Shown here: positions 47,079 through 57,523 of the stretch, in pieces
Position numbering within the stretch: position 1 is the first letter of the stretch
Layout of the letters: the number at the start of each line of letters is the position of its first letter
Source: Eucalyptus grandis
Taxonomy: Eukaryota; Streptophyta; Magnoliopsida; Myrtales; Myrtaceae
Reading direction: 5' to 3'
Length of the DNA: 64,000 nt
NCBI RefSeq assembly: GCF_016545825.1
Contig: NC_052614.1
Coordinates: forward strand, 28,855,669 to 28,919,668
Position numbers and translations under genes: made by a program
The notes under the pieces: generated by a model
Databases searched by the model: none
The model's input: only the letters and a program-made list of their open reading frames with translations
Told to the model about the DNA's origin: nothing

Positions 47079-48138
47079 CAAGGGAAAAATGTATAATTGT
47101 GTTGGCAATAAAGATTTAATTAAACAACCTGTAAAACATAAAACTCAGCGATGCAAGCTCGAAACTAGGTTTTTTGTTTTTTTTTTCGTCTTATGCTAGT
47201 GAAAGGGTAAAGCTGGAAATCTGCTATCGGCGGTGGACCATATATATCATTGTCCTTTAATTGGAATTTGTCGTCTTTTCGCTTTTTTCCTTTTTTCCTT
47301 ACATTTTTTTCCCCAGAAAGGTGACCAGAAAAAGGGTAAGATATCATGTTGGTGAAGCAAAGCCACAGGTTTGCACTTCCGTTGGCCTGGGGCCCACCGG
47401 AGTTAAATCAACAAAAAGTGGAAGTTTGATGTCTAAGTAAAATGTAAATATGAAGCACATGTATCTAAAAAAGAAAAAGAAAACAAGAATTGGCACTAGC
47501 TTGAGATTAAAATTTCTCATTTAAAAGAAAAAAAGGAAAAGAGTTACTTGATAAGATGACAATCCAAAAAATAAACTAAAAAGAGAGACAAAAAATTGCC
47601 CCCCGATTGCAATAGCGTCAGAAGCAAACCTACTACTATTCAAGGATGCTTTGAGCGGCCTGATCGTTTTGGTCACGAACAAAATGCTGCTTTTTTGGAG
47701 TTACTTTATTGTACTATGACTAGTCAAAAGCAACAAGAAAAATAAATATAAAAAAGCTGAATTGTTGACAATTTTAGGTGCTTTTTAATTTTAATTATAC
47801 ATTCATTTCTAAAAGAAGATTGGGAAAATAGAATTTTATGAAACTTTATTAACTTATATTCATTTAGGTTGGATGGTCTGTTTATGTAATCTTTTATTGA
47901 ATTAAAATTTACGTATAAGGAAAATCAAAATTATTATTAATTTTTTTTTAAAAATTGTTTATGCAATCCATAACCCAGATCAAATTATTAAAATAAGAAA
48001 TTTCCTAAGATGGAGATGCTTAAAAATCTCAAACAAATCAAGATTATTATCGAATACTATCATATTAGATAATCAATAATTGCTACCTATCAAACTGGTT
48101 CAAGAAATTACCTAGTTTGAAGTATTTCTTTCCAAGAA
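46620..48138. other. upstream region of the TNL gene
   Basis: AT-rich sequence that should hold the promoter. A (TA)n tract lies at 47034-47076. From 47600 to 47935 it carries a segment related to 17160-17460 (ggatgctttgagcggcctga, ttactttattgtacta, taggtgctttttaatttt). No coding region. Confidence 0.55.
47034..47076. repeat. (TA)n microsatellite
   Basis: Uninterrupted TA dinucleotides over most of the stretch, about 0.4 kb upstream of the TNL start codon. Confidence 0.95.
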
Positions 48139-48822
48139 TTGGGACTGACGACGGGCAGCTTTACAGCGACGGGTGAGGAGGAACGTCAGGACCAAAGCAG
48201 CAGCGATGGCAATTCAGCACGGACGCAGCAAATTGCAGACCGTTTAGCTAGAATAAAAGATGCAACGGTGAAGGTTTGTTGGTTATGGCCCTATGGGGTC
48301 ACCCGGACTCTCCTTGGCGGCGACAGTGTGGATTCAGTCAATGCTAGTCTGCTCTATGCAACCAGCGAAAGGAAATCAAACGTAGCAGAGGAAACAAAAC
48401 AGCAAGCGGTGGCGTCAAGTGGAGCCGGGATGCCGCCTGGAATCACCGGAAACCACCAGGGACTGCTGCTGTGGCGTCAGAATAAGTCGGCAAAACTGCT
48501 GTCGCGGCTGCAGCAGGACGTGCTGAGCGCGACGAAAAGTGCCGGCGAGCGTGGTAGAGGCGCGACGATGGACAAGCCGGCAACGAGCGGGGTGACTGGT
48601 GAGGGACGGCGCGGCGGTTGCGTTGGCAGAAGGACAGGAGCTGGAGATCAACACCGGCAAACAAGGTCTCGAGAATTTCGACGAGGAAGCAAACCAGAGA
48701 CCGCCGGACGAAAGCTGCAACGACGCCGAAAAATTAAACCACACCGGCGAAGAAGCACAAGCAATCCCTCCTCAGTGGTCATTTTATTCAGTGTTTTTTT
48801 CCTTTTTCACTTTTTTTTGTGA
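48139..48822 (+). CDS. orphan GC-rich open reading frame, doubtful gene
   Basis: The frame is 227 codons, starting MGLTTGSFTATGEEERQDQS. It is rich in Arg, Gly, Ser and Thr and ends in a run of hydrophobic residues encoded by a T-rich tract (VVILFSVFFLFHFFL). It stands in a sharply GC-richer island between AT-rich flanks. No domain is recognised, and overlapping frames are also open on the other strand. It may be leader sequence of an old retroelement rather than a gene. Confidence 0.25.
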   Translation: MGLTTGSFTATGEEERQDQSSSDGNSARTQQIADRLARIKDATVKVCWLWPYGVTRTLLGGDSVDSVNASLLYATSERKSNVAEETKQQAVASSGAGMPPGITGNHQGLLLWRQNKSAKLLSRLQQDVLSATKSAGERGRGATMDKPATSGVTGEGRRGGCVGRRTGAGDQHRQTRSREFRRGSKPETAGRKLQRRRKIKPHRRRSTSNPSSVVILFSVFFLFHFFL

Positions 48823-48849
48823 ACTGTTAGTCTCGCCTTTCTTGTTTTG

Positions 48850-49463
48850 AAATAATCATATATTAGTCTCAAGATTCCTTTACATCTCGAACCTCACGTA
48901 AAGTTCCCAGAAATTGCTTGAGATATTCTTTATCTGAGATATTCTTTATCCTTTCCTTTGTAATTTATTGTTTTCCTTTTGTCGTTTCCTCAACGCGTAC
49001 GACAGCAATGCGTTTATGATGATGTGCCTACCTTGACTCGAGCGTCGAGTTGGGCGTCTACGTTGGAGCTCGGATCGAATCCTGAAAAAATTCATCGAGT
49101 CTTGGGGACAAGTTCTTCGAAATTCACTGTGGGGGAAGGACAAACGTGAGAAGGAGTCCATAGTTATAAGTATTAAATATTTTTTTTTTCTTTTTTGGGT
49201 TGGGGGAGGGAAGGGAAGGGAAATGGCAACGATCTTGTACTGTTCCCACCGATAAAGGCACCTCGATTGGTATGAGAATGATCTCAGCCGTTGAAGTAGA
49301 ACGAATCTTGCCGTGATGGGGTTGCGAAGATATTCTTGCAATGTCCTTCGAAATATTTTTTTTACAAAGTTATTGCCTTTATCCCCCGAATTTACTCTAT
49401 TGAATTAATTTTTTCCACGTTGGTACCTCTTAGTTCTTCCATTTATAACTTTCGGCCAATTAT
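48850..49463. other. unassigned sequence
   Basis: No supported gene. It contains a T-run and G/A-run at 49182-49222. Confidence 0.45.
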
Positions 49464-50378
49464 GGCGTATTTGATAATACTTCTATTCATGGGAATAATT
49501 TTTTATCATAAATTATTCTTTTTTATTCTGTTCCCGAAAATAATTTTTAAGTATTTAAAACCGTTTGGTAACTATCCAAAATTTTAATTCACGGAATAAA
49601 ATTGTGTTTCGTACCGTCCTCAAAATTTCTCTTTCAAATAATTTTATTTTAACTTTTAAATAATTTTATTACTTTTTTATTTTTGCTTCTTTTCTTCTTT
49701 TTTTCCCTTTCTTTCTCTTATTATTCTTTTTCAAGGTTATTGGCGACCGGCCAGACAAGGGCCGACAACCACACTGGAGCATCGCTAGCCCTTGGCGAGG
49801 CCGTGCCTTGTTGGTTAAGCCTCACTGGCAGCTGGCTGAGCAGCCTCACCCAGATCTGGCAAGGCTGAGCTCGCCTAACCGCCGGCGGGGCTCGACCTCG
49901 CCTAGCCACTGTAAGGTCAGCGTCACCCGGGTGAGCTTGGTCTCACCAGATCTAGGCCGAACCTCATCAGTGGCCGGGGGAGGCCCAAGCGAGGGCCGCC
50001 TCGCTGGTGAATGGGCGAGCCTTCGATGAGCTCACCGAACCTCATCTTGGCTTGGCAAGCCTCCAATGAGCTTACCAGATCTCGCCCAGCCAATCGTTGG
50101 CGATCGGTGGCAATGAGCAGCGGGTGGTAGTTGAAGAAGAAGAAAGAGAGAAGAAGATCAAGAAAAAAGAAAATAAAATAGAGAAAATAGGTTGGTTGAT
50201 TCTAGAATTGTTCTCGAAAACAAAAAATCAATTTTTTTTTTTACTTCTTAATTTTGTTCCAAATCTATTTCGAAGAAAAAAATAGAAATTTGTTCCTGGA
50301 AACAAAAATTGTACTAAATGAATTTCTGTTATAAATACACTCTCGGAAATAAAAGAGTAGAAATTATCATTGTTTGGC
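49464..50378. mobile_element. inverted-repeat element with GC-rich core
   Basis: Ends: ggcgtatttgataatacttc on the left against ccaaacaatgataatttct (reverse complement of the right end). Inner arms share gaaaataatttt and gttcc words in inverted order. The core (49740-50110) is GC-rich with ggcgagg, ctcgcc and agctcacc words. A ctt-rich tract precedes and an aaga-rich tract follows it. Confidence 0.6.
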
Positions 50379-52261
50379 AAGTTCTTGAGAATCACATATT
50401 CACCCCCTCTATGTGATACTTGCTAGTCATCTCAGTTGTAGCCAAGTCATAATAGTCCCCAAATTAGCTTTGTATTCAATTGGTTTCATTCTAGTAGTCT
50501 GGTAAGTTTTGCCATCTCAAAGTCTAGTTCAATTTATAGTTCAATTAGGACTAGGTGCTGTCGTGACCCCATCACCCTTGTGTAGACCGGTAGAGGTAAT
50601 TGTTCACGAGATGTTCCAAATGGCGCATCACAAAAAGGTGACTTGAACCGTCCATGAGGTCCATCAATCGGGAATGTGGACTCCAAGTCCATACCTTGCT
50701 TGACAAGATATTGTTTTATAAGTTCTTGAAACATCCTACATATTGTCTAGGAGTCTATAAAGCCCGTGGAGAAGCGAGAGGGTCATCTCGATTTCTATGA
50801 ACCAAAAATTTTGGATTCAGGAACGTAGATTACGCTAACATTTCTATCAGCGCCATTTCGGTACTTAACTTGTCGGGATGTTATCTAAGTGGTCATGCAT
50901 TTGTTATTACCATTTTCGTGGCAAAGAGGTCTAAAATCTGCCAAGCGATCATACAACATGCTTTTGTAGGAAGGTTCATTTAGAATTTCTACGCTAATCT
51001 TAAATCTAGCCTAGAAAATGAAATTAACAAACGATATATTGAAAAGCAGTGTCTTAAGTAAACACCCAACGAAATAAAAGATCTAGCTATTCTAAGTGCA
51101 ATAATGAAAAGCCCGCAACTTGTCAAGTAATTATTACAAATTCGGATAAAAAACTCGAGACATAATCGAGTAAAAACGAGACCGGATCGGACATCGGTCT
51201 TTGGCCTTCAACATCGTGACTTGCGGTTGTCATCTCCTCCATGGACCGCCTTACAGTTGTCGGTTTTGTGCTTAACCAATCCATTTCAAGCAAATGATAT
51301 GCAAAGAAACAATCAAGACAAATCAAGATCACCCATTCACCAAACAATGTATTGGCCTCGGGATTGGCCTTTGCTTTCATGCACTTCAACCATCCCGACC
51401 CCCTATCTTTACCAAAAAAAAACCATCCCGACCCCCTATTGACTAAGATTGATTGACTAATAGTTGACGATAATTGGTCACAATTTGCATTCACAAAACG
51501 ATGGTCAATATCAATTGACCCCCTAATTTTGTTCTATTTAATCCCAATAGGCTACCCAATCGATCATGCATCGCGCTTATCATTCATCCAACAAAGACAT
51601 GCATACGCACTAAATAAGGCAAGCATTCAGGTCATTTGATCTTGATTCACAAACAATCAAGCAAAGGGAAGTGAACCAAAATAGGGTCACTTATTCAATT
51701 ATTAGTGAAATTCAGGTTGATTAGATTAGCAATCAATTAAATGACCACACAAACTTCAATTTGAATGATTCAGGCGTCATTAGAAAGCTTGAGAAATGTT
51801 CTTCAAAAGTCATGAAGACCGCTTTTCCTAATCCGGGTCCTATTTGGCCGTTTATACCAAGTGCTTTGTTTCCGATTTTCTAGAAAAATTTAGGAAAAAT
51901 ATCAAACAGCTTTCAATCCCGCCAAATTTTATATAGAGGTAGTTCAGACTGTTATAGTCTTATTTATTGTGCTTTGGAACAATGATCATTTTTATTTGAA
52001 GAGGGTACATTTTCTAAAAGTTTTGGATTTAACTTTGAAAGTGCATCAATATATGTTATCTTTATTTTTAAGCCGTATTAACTAATTCTCTCGTATAGTT
52101 GTTAACAAGATCTATCTTTATATTTCAAAGTGGTTCGATAAATTTTTTCCTTTTGGGAATACATTAGCATAAGCTATTTATCCTCTTTAAATAAAACGAT
52201 GCATTGATCTCTTTTAAGATCCAAATATCCAATTATTGTTTTCCTTAAATGAGAGAAGAAT
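50379..52261. other. unassigned sequence, possibly old LTR material
   Basis: No protein domain recognised. The word aaccatcccgaccccctat is directly repeated at about 51388 and 51421. A short minus-strand frame (50534-50734) has no known homology in my memory. The style of 50760-52000 recalls noncoding LTR sequence. Confidence 0.35.
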
Positions 52262-52890
52262 ATCAATAGTGTCATAACTTTTTTACAATGCTCACTTGAA
52301 TACCATAACTTTGTATTTTTATTCACTTAAATGCCACATCGGAGCAAAATTGATCACTTGGCAAATCATCCTAGGTGGATTTTTTTGAAAAATTTTCTTG
52401 TTTTTCTTTTGCTTTTTTCTTAGAGCTAACAAGGGTCGCTAGGGACCTTTATTGGCCACGAAACCCCTCACCCAGTGTGGCTACGAAGGCCTTGGGCAAG
52501 GGCATCATGACCTCGCTGGACAAAGGCGAGGCCGTGAAGGCCCTTGCCAGATTGGGTGATGTTGCCTCGCCTAAATTTGACAAGGGCCATCAAGGCCCCA
52601 CTTGTGACTAGCGAGGTCGGGTGTTAGGCCTTCGTGACCGAGGGCAAGGGTTTTGCAATCGGCAAGAGTCCCCAATGACCCTTGCCAGCCCTAAAAGACA
52701 AAGGAAAAAAAGTAAAATAAAATTTCAAAATTAAAATGTAATAATAAATGAATAAAAATTTTAAAAATTTATCTACATTAGTGTTGATGAAGCCACATAG
52801 GTCGACTGGCTGTCCCATTGGATTTTCCGGTGAGACAAATTGTCAATGATACTCAAGTGATCAATTTTTTAAATTTATGACGCTCAAGTA
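52262..52890. mobile_element. inverted-repeat element with GC-rich core
   Basis: The left arm gtgtcataacttttttacaa followed by gctcacttgaataccata faces a right arm whose reverse complement reads gcgtcataaatttaaaaaat, then gatcacttgagtatca. The core (52430-52690) has aaggcccttgcc and gaggtcg-type words, resembling the cores at 16 and 18 kb. No coding capacity. Confidence 0.65.
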
Positions 52891-53195
52891 AGCGAAAAAA
52901 AAAGGTTTTTTGGCCTTAAACTATGTGATATTGGCAAACTCTCCCAGGGACTCATCTGAAAACAATTTTATTGGCTGGTGCCAACCTTGTCCGATTTATT
53001 GTACGCAAGGGCCTAAACTTAATTATTTAGTCCTCAAATTTTGTGGTCTACTAATTAAGACTCTAACGAACAACTTTCTAGTTCTGAGTTTTTGCAAAAA
53101 AAAGACCCCAAGTCCATTAACCTCGCAAAACACGTCCAGCGTTTAGGGAAGCAATTTCCCAAATCTAAGTGTGGAAAAGTTTTGCACGTTGACCA
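52891..53195. other. spacer, nothing recognised
   Basis: Short AT-rich spacer between the inverted-repeat element and the truncated copia LTR. Confidence 0.4.
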
Positions 53196-54450
53196 TGAAA
53201 GTGCTAGTATGAACACCTAGAGGGAGGGTGAATAGGTGTGAAAACAGATTTTGCAAAATGCAGTGAAAATCTTTACTTTTAACCTGAATCTGAATAACAA
53301 CAGACTTTTGAAACTGAATCTGGAGAGCAACAGACTTTGAGCGAGATCAGACTTTAACAGTTAAATAGAACTACGAACAAAATAAAGAAGTTCAGGAAAG
53401 AGAATAAGAACACAAGGTTTATAGTGGTTCGGCTTAATTCAAGCATACATCCGCTCTCCCACACTAACAGCCTCCTTGGCTGGATTCAATTAGACAATCA
53501 ACAAGAGATTACAACTTTGAGTGCAAACACTTAGTAGTAGATCACACTATCTCACTAAGTCACTCTTTTGGTATTTCTCTCATGATCACAAACGTTTAAG
53601 CTCACAAGAGACAAGTGTATGAACAAAGATCGCTAAGACTTTGGAATTATAAATTCTACGCTTCGTCTCTTACTTGTTCATCGATCCTTCATCTCCTTAA
53701 ATACTCCTCCATTTCCAAATTAGCCGTTGGATAGTATCTTGAGGATCATCTTCCAATCTACCCATTGGACAAATTTGTATTTAGAAAATTTGGTAGCCGT
53801 TGAGTGACAAAAGTAGAATCCCAAATTGATTCCGATTGCCCATACAAACAGAATATTGGTTTCCATAAGTAAAGCTTATTCGTATAAAAAGTTCTTGTCT
53901 TCAATATTCAATCGTCAATCAATTAGATTGAGTCAATCAAATAATTATTGATTTAAAATCCAACTAGATCACTAACCATTATATGATTGGGCTTGTATTA
54001 CGATCTGTGGAATTTGAATGTAAAGTCTGAGAACAATAGACTTTACAATCTGAGTCTGAGTGCGATAGACTTTACAATCTGAGTCTGAACATATTTTGCT
54101 TCTAAACAGATTTAGCTTTAAGGTCTGGATATAGTCTGAATAAGTTTAGCCTCAGTATAAAGTCTATCTTCTAGTTCTTCATTCACGTTTAGTCTGAAAT
54201 TTATCAGAGTTGGCAGACTTCTGATGTAGAATAGACTTTGACACTAAAGTTTGGCAATATTCAAACTTTACTTTGGACATATGTTATGTTCAGTCTTTTG
54301 GCCATCTTCAGACTTTGACAATATCCTTTAAATGTTCTATCATCTGTATGGTCTATTACTTAACCAATAAATACGTTAGTAGCATTTGATTTATTTTGTC
54401 ATCTTCAAAACATCATAAGGGATTTCCCTAATAGATTAGACCTTTGAGCG
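53196..54450 (-). repeat. truncated second LTR of the first copia family
   Basis: It starts tgaaagtgctagtatgaaca-cctagagg like the LTR at 3098, shares aacacaaggtttatagtggt and the later gattggtttccataagtaaa-type block, and continues to about 54450, where similarity (aagg-atttccctaatagat) fades before the expected terminal ccaaca. No PBS or coding region lies next to it. It is a truncated solo LTR with its own expanded agtctga/cagact arrays (53280-53350; 54020-54320). Confidence 0.7.
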
Positions 54451-55519
54451 ATGAAACAAGCTCAAATTTCAATGAAATTGATATCACAAGAAATCTTGAA
54501 ATCTCAGTTACAACTTTCATGCAGAATATTTCCGAGATTCCTAACACAAAAAATCAGAAAAATCAAAGAACTGAGCAAGGTTATGTCAAGAACTGCTATT
54601 ACAGAACCCGAGTCAGTTTTTCCAGATTGTGACTTTAGATTACGAGCTGATTTTGACATAGAAAATGAACTCCAGTTTTAACTTGCAATCTATTGTTTTG
54701 AAGCTTAGGATGTCTATTTTGGTTCCCTAGTTGAACACTTTTCGAAATTTTGATGTTTTCAAACTCAAATCCATACGTGAAGCCTACTGACTCAGCGAGC
54801 TACGATTTTCCAAGGCATGCTAGCAATCATCAATCAATCAACAAGCAATTGTTAGTCAATTTCTACAAAACAGCAACCTTTCAGCAGCATTTAGCCATCA
54901 CAACTCCATATGCGCATCTGGCTTCATTAATTTCCTCCACAATCTTAAACTAAAACCTTTGATCTACAAACCTTGTTCGTTATGCCTTGACGCTTGATCG
55001 AGCGATCCGGCCTCTGTATATACTTCTAGGACTTCACAGAAAGGCCAAGGACTCTCAGAAACTCACTGAAATCACAGCACAAAAAACTACGTGAAAATTC
55101 GGATTAAGGAGCCCGGGTGAACAAACAAAGGAAATGATCAAGTTGAAGGAGACCCGGTGGAGTTGAGCTCCGACCACCACCACTTCGAGGACAGGATGAG
55201 GAATGCCGTCGCAAGAGTCAGATCACTGAGGAATTGCCAGCGGGCGACCAAATCATCGTCGGGAGCTACTAGAACCAGGACCGGCGTGTGAGCTGTTGTT
55301 AGGCCCAAGAGGAAGAACCAGCCAGCTTGAGGTCGGCCAGCAGTGTGCTGGTGCGGCTTGACTTGCGACTGGGTGGGGGAGGGTCTGAGGCGTGTGGAGC
55401 AGTGGTGGTCCGCCGTGGGGGCACTGGCGGCCAGCCAAAATCGGCAATGAAGAAGTGCGGCTGAGAGTAAGAGAGAGAGTTTTAGTGTTGTCGATAAAAA
55501 AAAAAAAAAAAAAAATTGA
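54451..55519. other. unassigned sequence, GC-rich in its second half
   Basis: Short open frames at 54451-54681 on the plus strand are unrecognised. The part 55130-55490 is GC-rich and reads on the minus strand like a leader. A poly-A run lies at 55497-55516. No supported gene. Confidence 0.35.
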
Positions 55520-56380
55520 AATTAATTTGTTGGCAGAGTCGTTGCCGTTGTGGTTGCTGAAGCTGCTGAGGCCATGACTTTAAGAGTAGGATTGTTGGTA
55601 GCTCAAGCAAGGAAGTGGCAGAGTATGGAATTGGAAACTGAAGCTGCAGTCGTGTATGATGTTTCTCTCTATGAGATTGAGGTTTTTTGATTGGCAAAAG
55701 TCCCATGAGATTGAGGTTTTTTTATTGGCAACAGTCCCATGTCGAGCAACTTAGGAAATATATTGAGGATTATAATGAATATGGCTCCCTCTCCTAATAA
55801 GCTAGCTTTTCGGATCTTCCACCCCTTGGAACGCATACTTTTTGGATCCACACCGGTGGTGGAAATTCATTGAGGTTCTTCTCTCTTGTAATTCACCACC
55901 AGTTTCCGGAAGACAATTATTCACTTTACTGAGATTTTGGTCTCTGGCAATAGGGTCTGTGATGATATATGATTGACAATTTCAGTGGGAAGACAAAAGT
56001 ACCAAATTTGAGAACTGAATCTGGTCCTCAAGCAAGACACATGATAATAGTCATTAGGGGACTAGTAAGCGTTCGCAATCCAAGTAAACCACGAGATGGA
56101 GAAATGGAAGAGAAGATGAAAACATTAAAGTAAGAGGGCAAAGTGGTGCCATGTGCCGAATGAGTAGAGGGCGTAGCAAGTGATCTTAATCGTCGAGAAT
56201 GCACATTCTTGACTCTTTGTATGTATAAAACTTCGAAACTTTTTTGCAAAGAAAATGAGTTGTCACCTGGTAATGCCAACATCAGCACATTCTGCAATTT
56301 ACGGAGTTAATTTAACCACAAAGAAACACGTATTTTTAATAATTTGCGAATTAGTTTATTCTTGTCATCTTTTGCCTATA
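55520..56380 (+). pseudogene. RNase H-like (RVT_3) fragment, duplicate copy A, with downstream repeat
   Basis: The plus strand reads EAAEAMTLRVGLLVAQARKW, then QSMELETEAAVVYDVSLYE. The pattern E-A-x-A-L-R-x-G-L-x-x-A-x-x-x-x-W-x-x-x-x-x-E-x-D is that of plant RNase H-like domains found in LINE-derived genes; here the last acidic residue reads Glu. A tctcttgtaattcaccaccag segment (55886-55935) and the taatgccaacatc repeat (56270-56380) follow. The same three blocks recur in order at 57222-57400, 59030-59110 and 59115-59240. No start codon context and several stops. Confidence 0.55.
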
Positions 56381-56512
56381 CTGGAGTCACGCCTATAATT
56401 GTATGGAAGGAACCAAATCAGATCCAAGAAACATGGACATTGTAAAGGACAAGACATAGCAAATATCAACTGGAAAGAAAAAAAAAATCATGCAAGTATT
56501 TTAGAGTGCTTT

Positions 56513-56978
56513 TGATAATATTTCTGTTTTAAAGAATAATTTCTTTTCAGAAATATTTTTTTATTTCTATTCCCTTAAATAATTTGAGTAAAACAACATG
56601 TTTGCTAACTATACAAAATTTTTATTTTCGGAATAAACAAAGAATAGAGATACATTTGGTATGAATTACAATTTTTTTTTATGCCTTAGAATTTCTTTTA
56701 ATATTTTTTTCTTTATTTCCTCTCTTCTTTCTCCTCCTCTAGCCGGCGATGGTAGCGGCCAGCAAGTCTCCATTGATCGATTAGAAGAGGAAGAAAAAAA
56801 AAAGAAAAAAAAATGACTTATTTTTATAAATTGTTTTCGGGAATAAGAAATTACCTTTTTCTATTTCTTATTTCTATTTCAAATCTATTCCTTAACGGAT
56901 TTTCTATTCTCGAGTATGTTACCAAACTTATTTTTATTTTTTTTCTATTATTGAGAGAAAAAAAATTACCAACGCCCT
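56513..56978. mobile_element. short inverted-repeat element with small GC core
   Basis: Left agagtgcttttgataatatt against right (reverse complement) agggcgttggtaatttttt. The core gccggcgatggtagcggcc (about 56742-56760) is a reduced version of the GC-rich cores of neighbouring elements, again between ctcctc- and agaag-rich tracts. Confidence 0.55.
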
Positions 56979-57221
56979 TACATTGCCCAGAACCGTGAGA
57001 AGCCGTGGGAGACCGGAAAGGGTGGGTTCGGAGGAAACAAGGAAACAGCACAGTTGAAAAAAAAAGGGTTTCCCCCCCTTTTTTTTCCCTATGGTGGGCC
57101 CCTTGTGGGCCACACCCAGCTCCTAAGGAGCTTATTTGCACCAAAACAGGGAAAGGGTTTCGAAGGAGTTGGACAGAGAGGCCTCCTTCCCCTGCTGGTG
57201 TTAATGAAAAGCGGTTTTTGA
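56979..57221. other. spacer, nothing recognised
   Basis: Contains homopolymer runs at about 57059-57088. No coding support. Confidence 0.4.
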
Positions 57222-57420
57222 AAATGAATTAGTTGGCAGAGTAGCGGCGCTGTGGATGTGGAAGCAGCTGAGGCCATGGCTTTAAGAGCAGAGGGTTGTT
57301 GCTTAGCTCGAGCATGGAAGTGGCAGAGTGTGGGATTGGAAGCTGATGCTGCGGCTAGTGCATGATGTTTCTCTCTATGAGATTCAGGTTCTTGATCAAG
57401 ACTCATTTAGGGTGTGTCGG
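57222..57420 (+). pseudogene. RNase H-like (RVT_3) fragment, duplicate copy B
   Basis: Near copy of 55520-55690: both share ttggcagagt, aagctgctgaggccatg-like and tgatgtttctctctatgaga words. Frames differ and stops interrupt it. Its downstream blocks are displaced to 59030-59240 because the hAT-like element at 57532-58873 inserted in between. Confidence 0.5.
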
Positions 57421-57523
57421 GCAACACGTTTACAAAGTCCTTTGGATCTCTCAAGGTTATTGGGTAAATGCAAATTGTGATTGGCAAATATTTTGAAAAG
57501 TTTTGGGAAGATGCAATTGTACC

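Noticed and set aside
53196..54450. Complete solo LTR
   Set aside because: The terminal block with ccaaca found in the copy at 3098-4140 is missing, so it is truncated.
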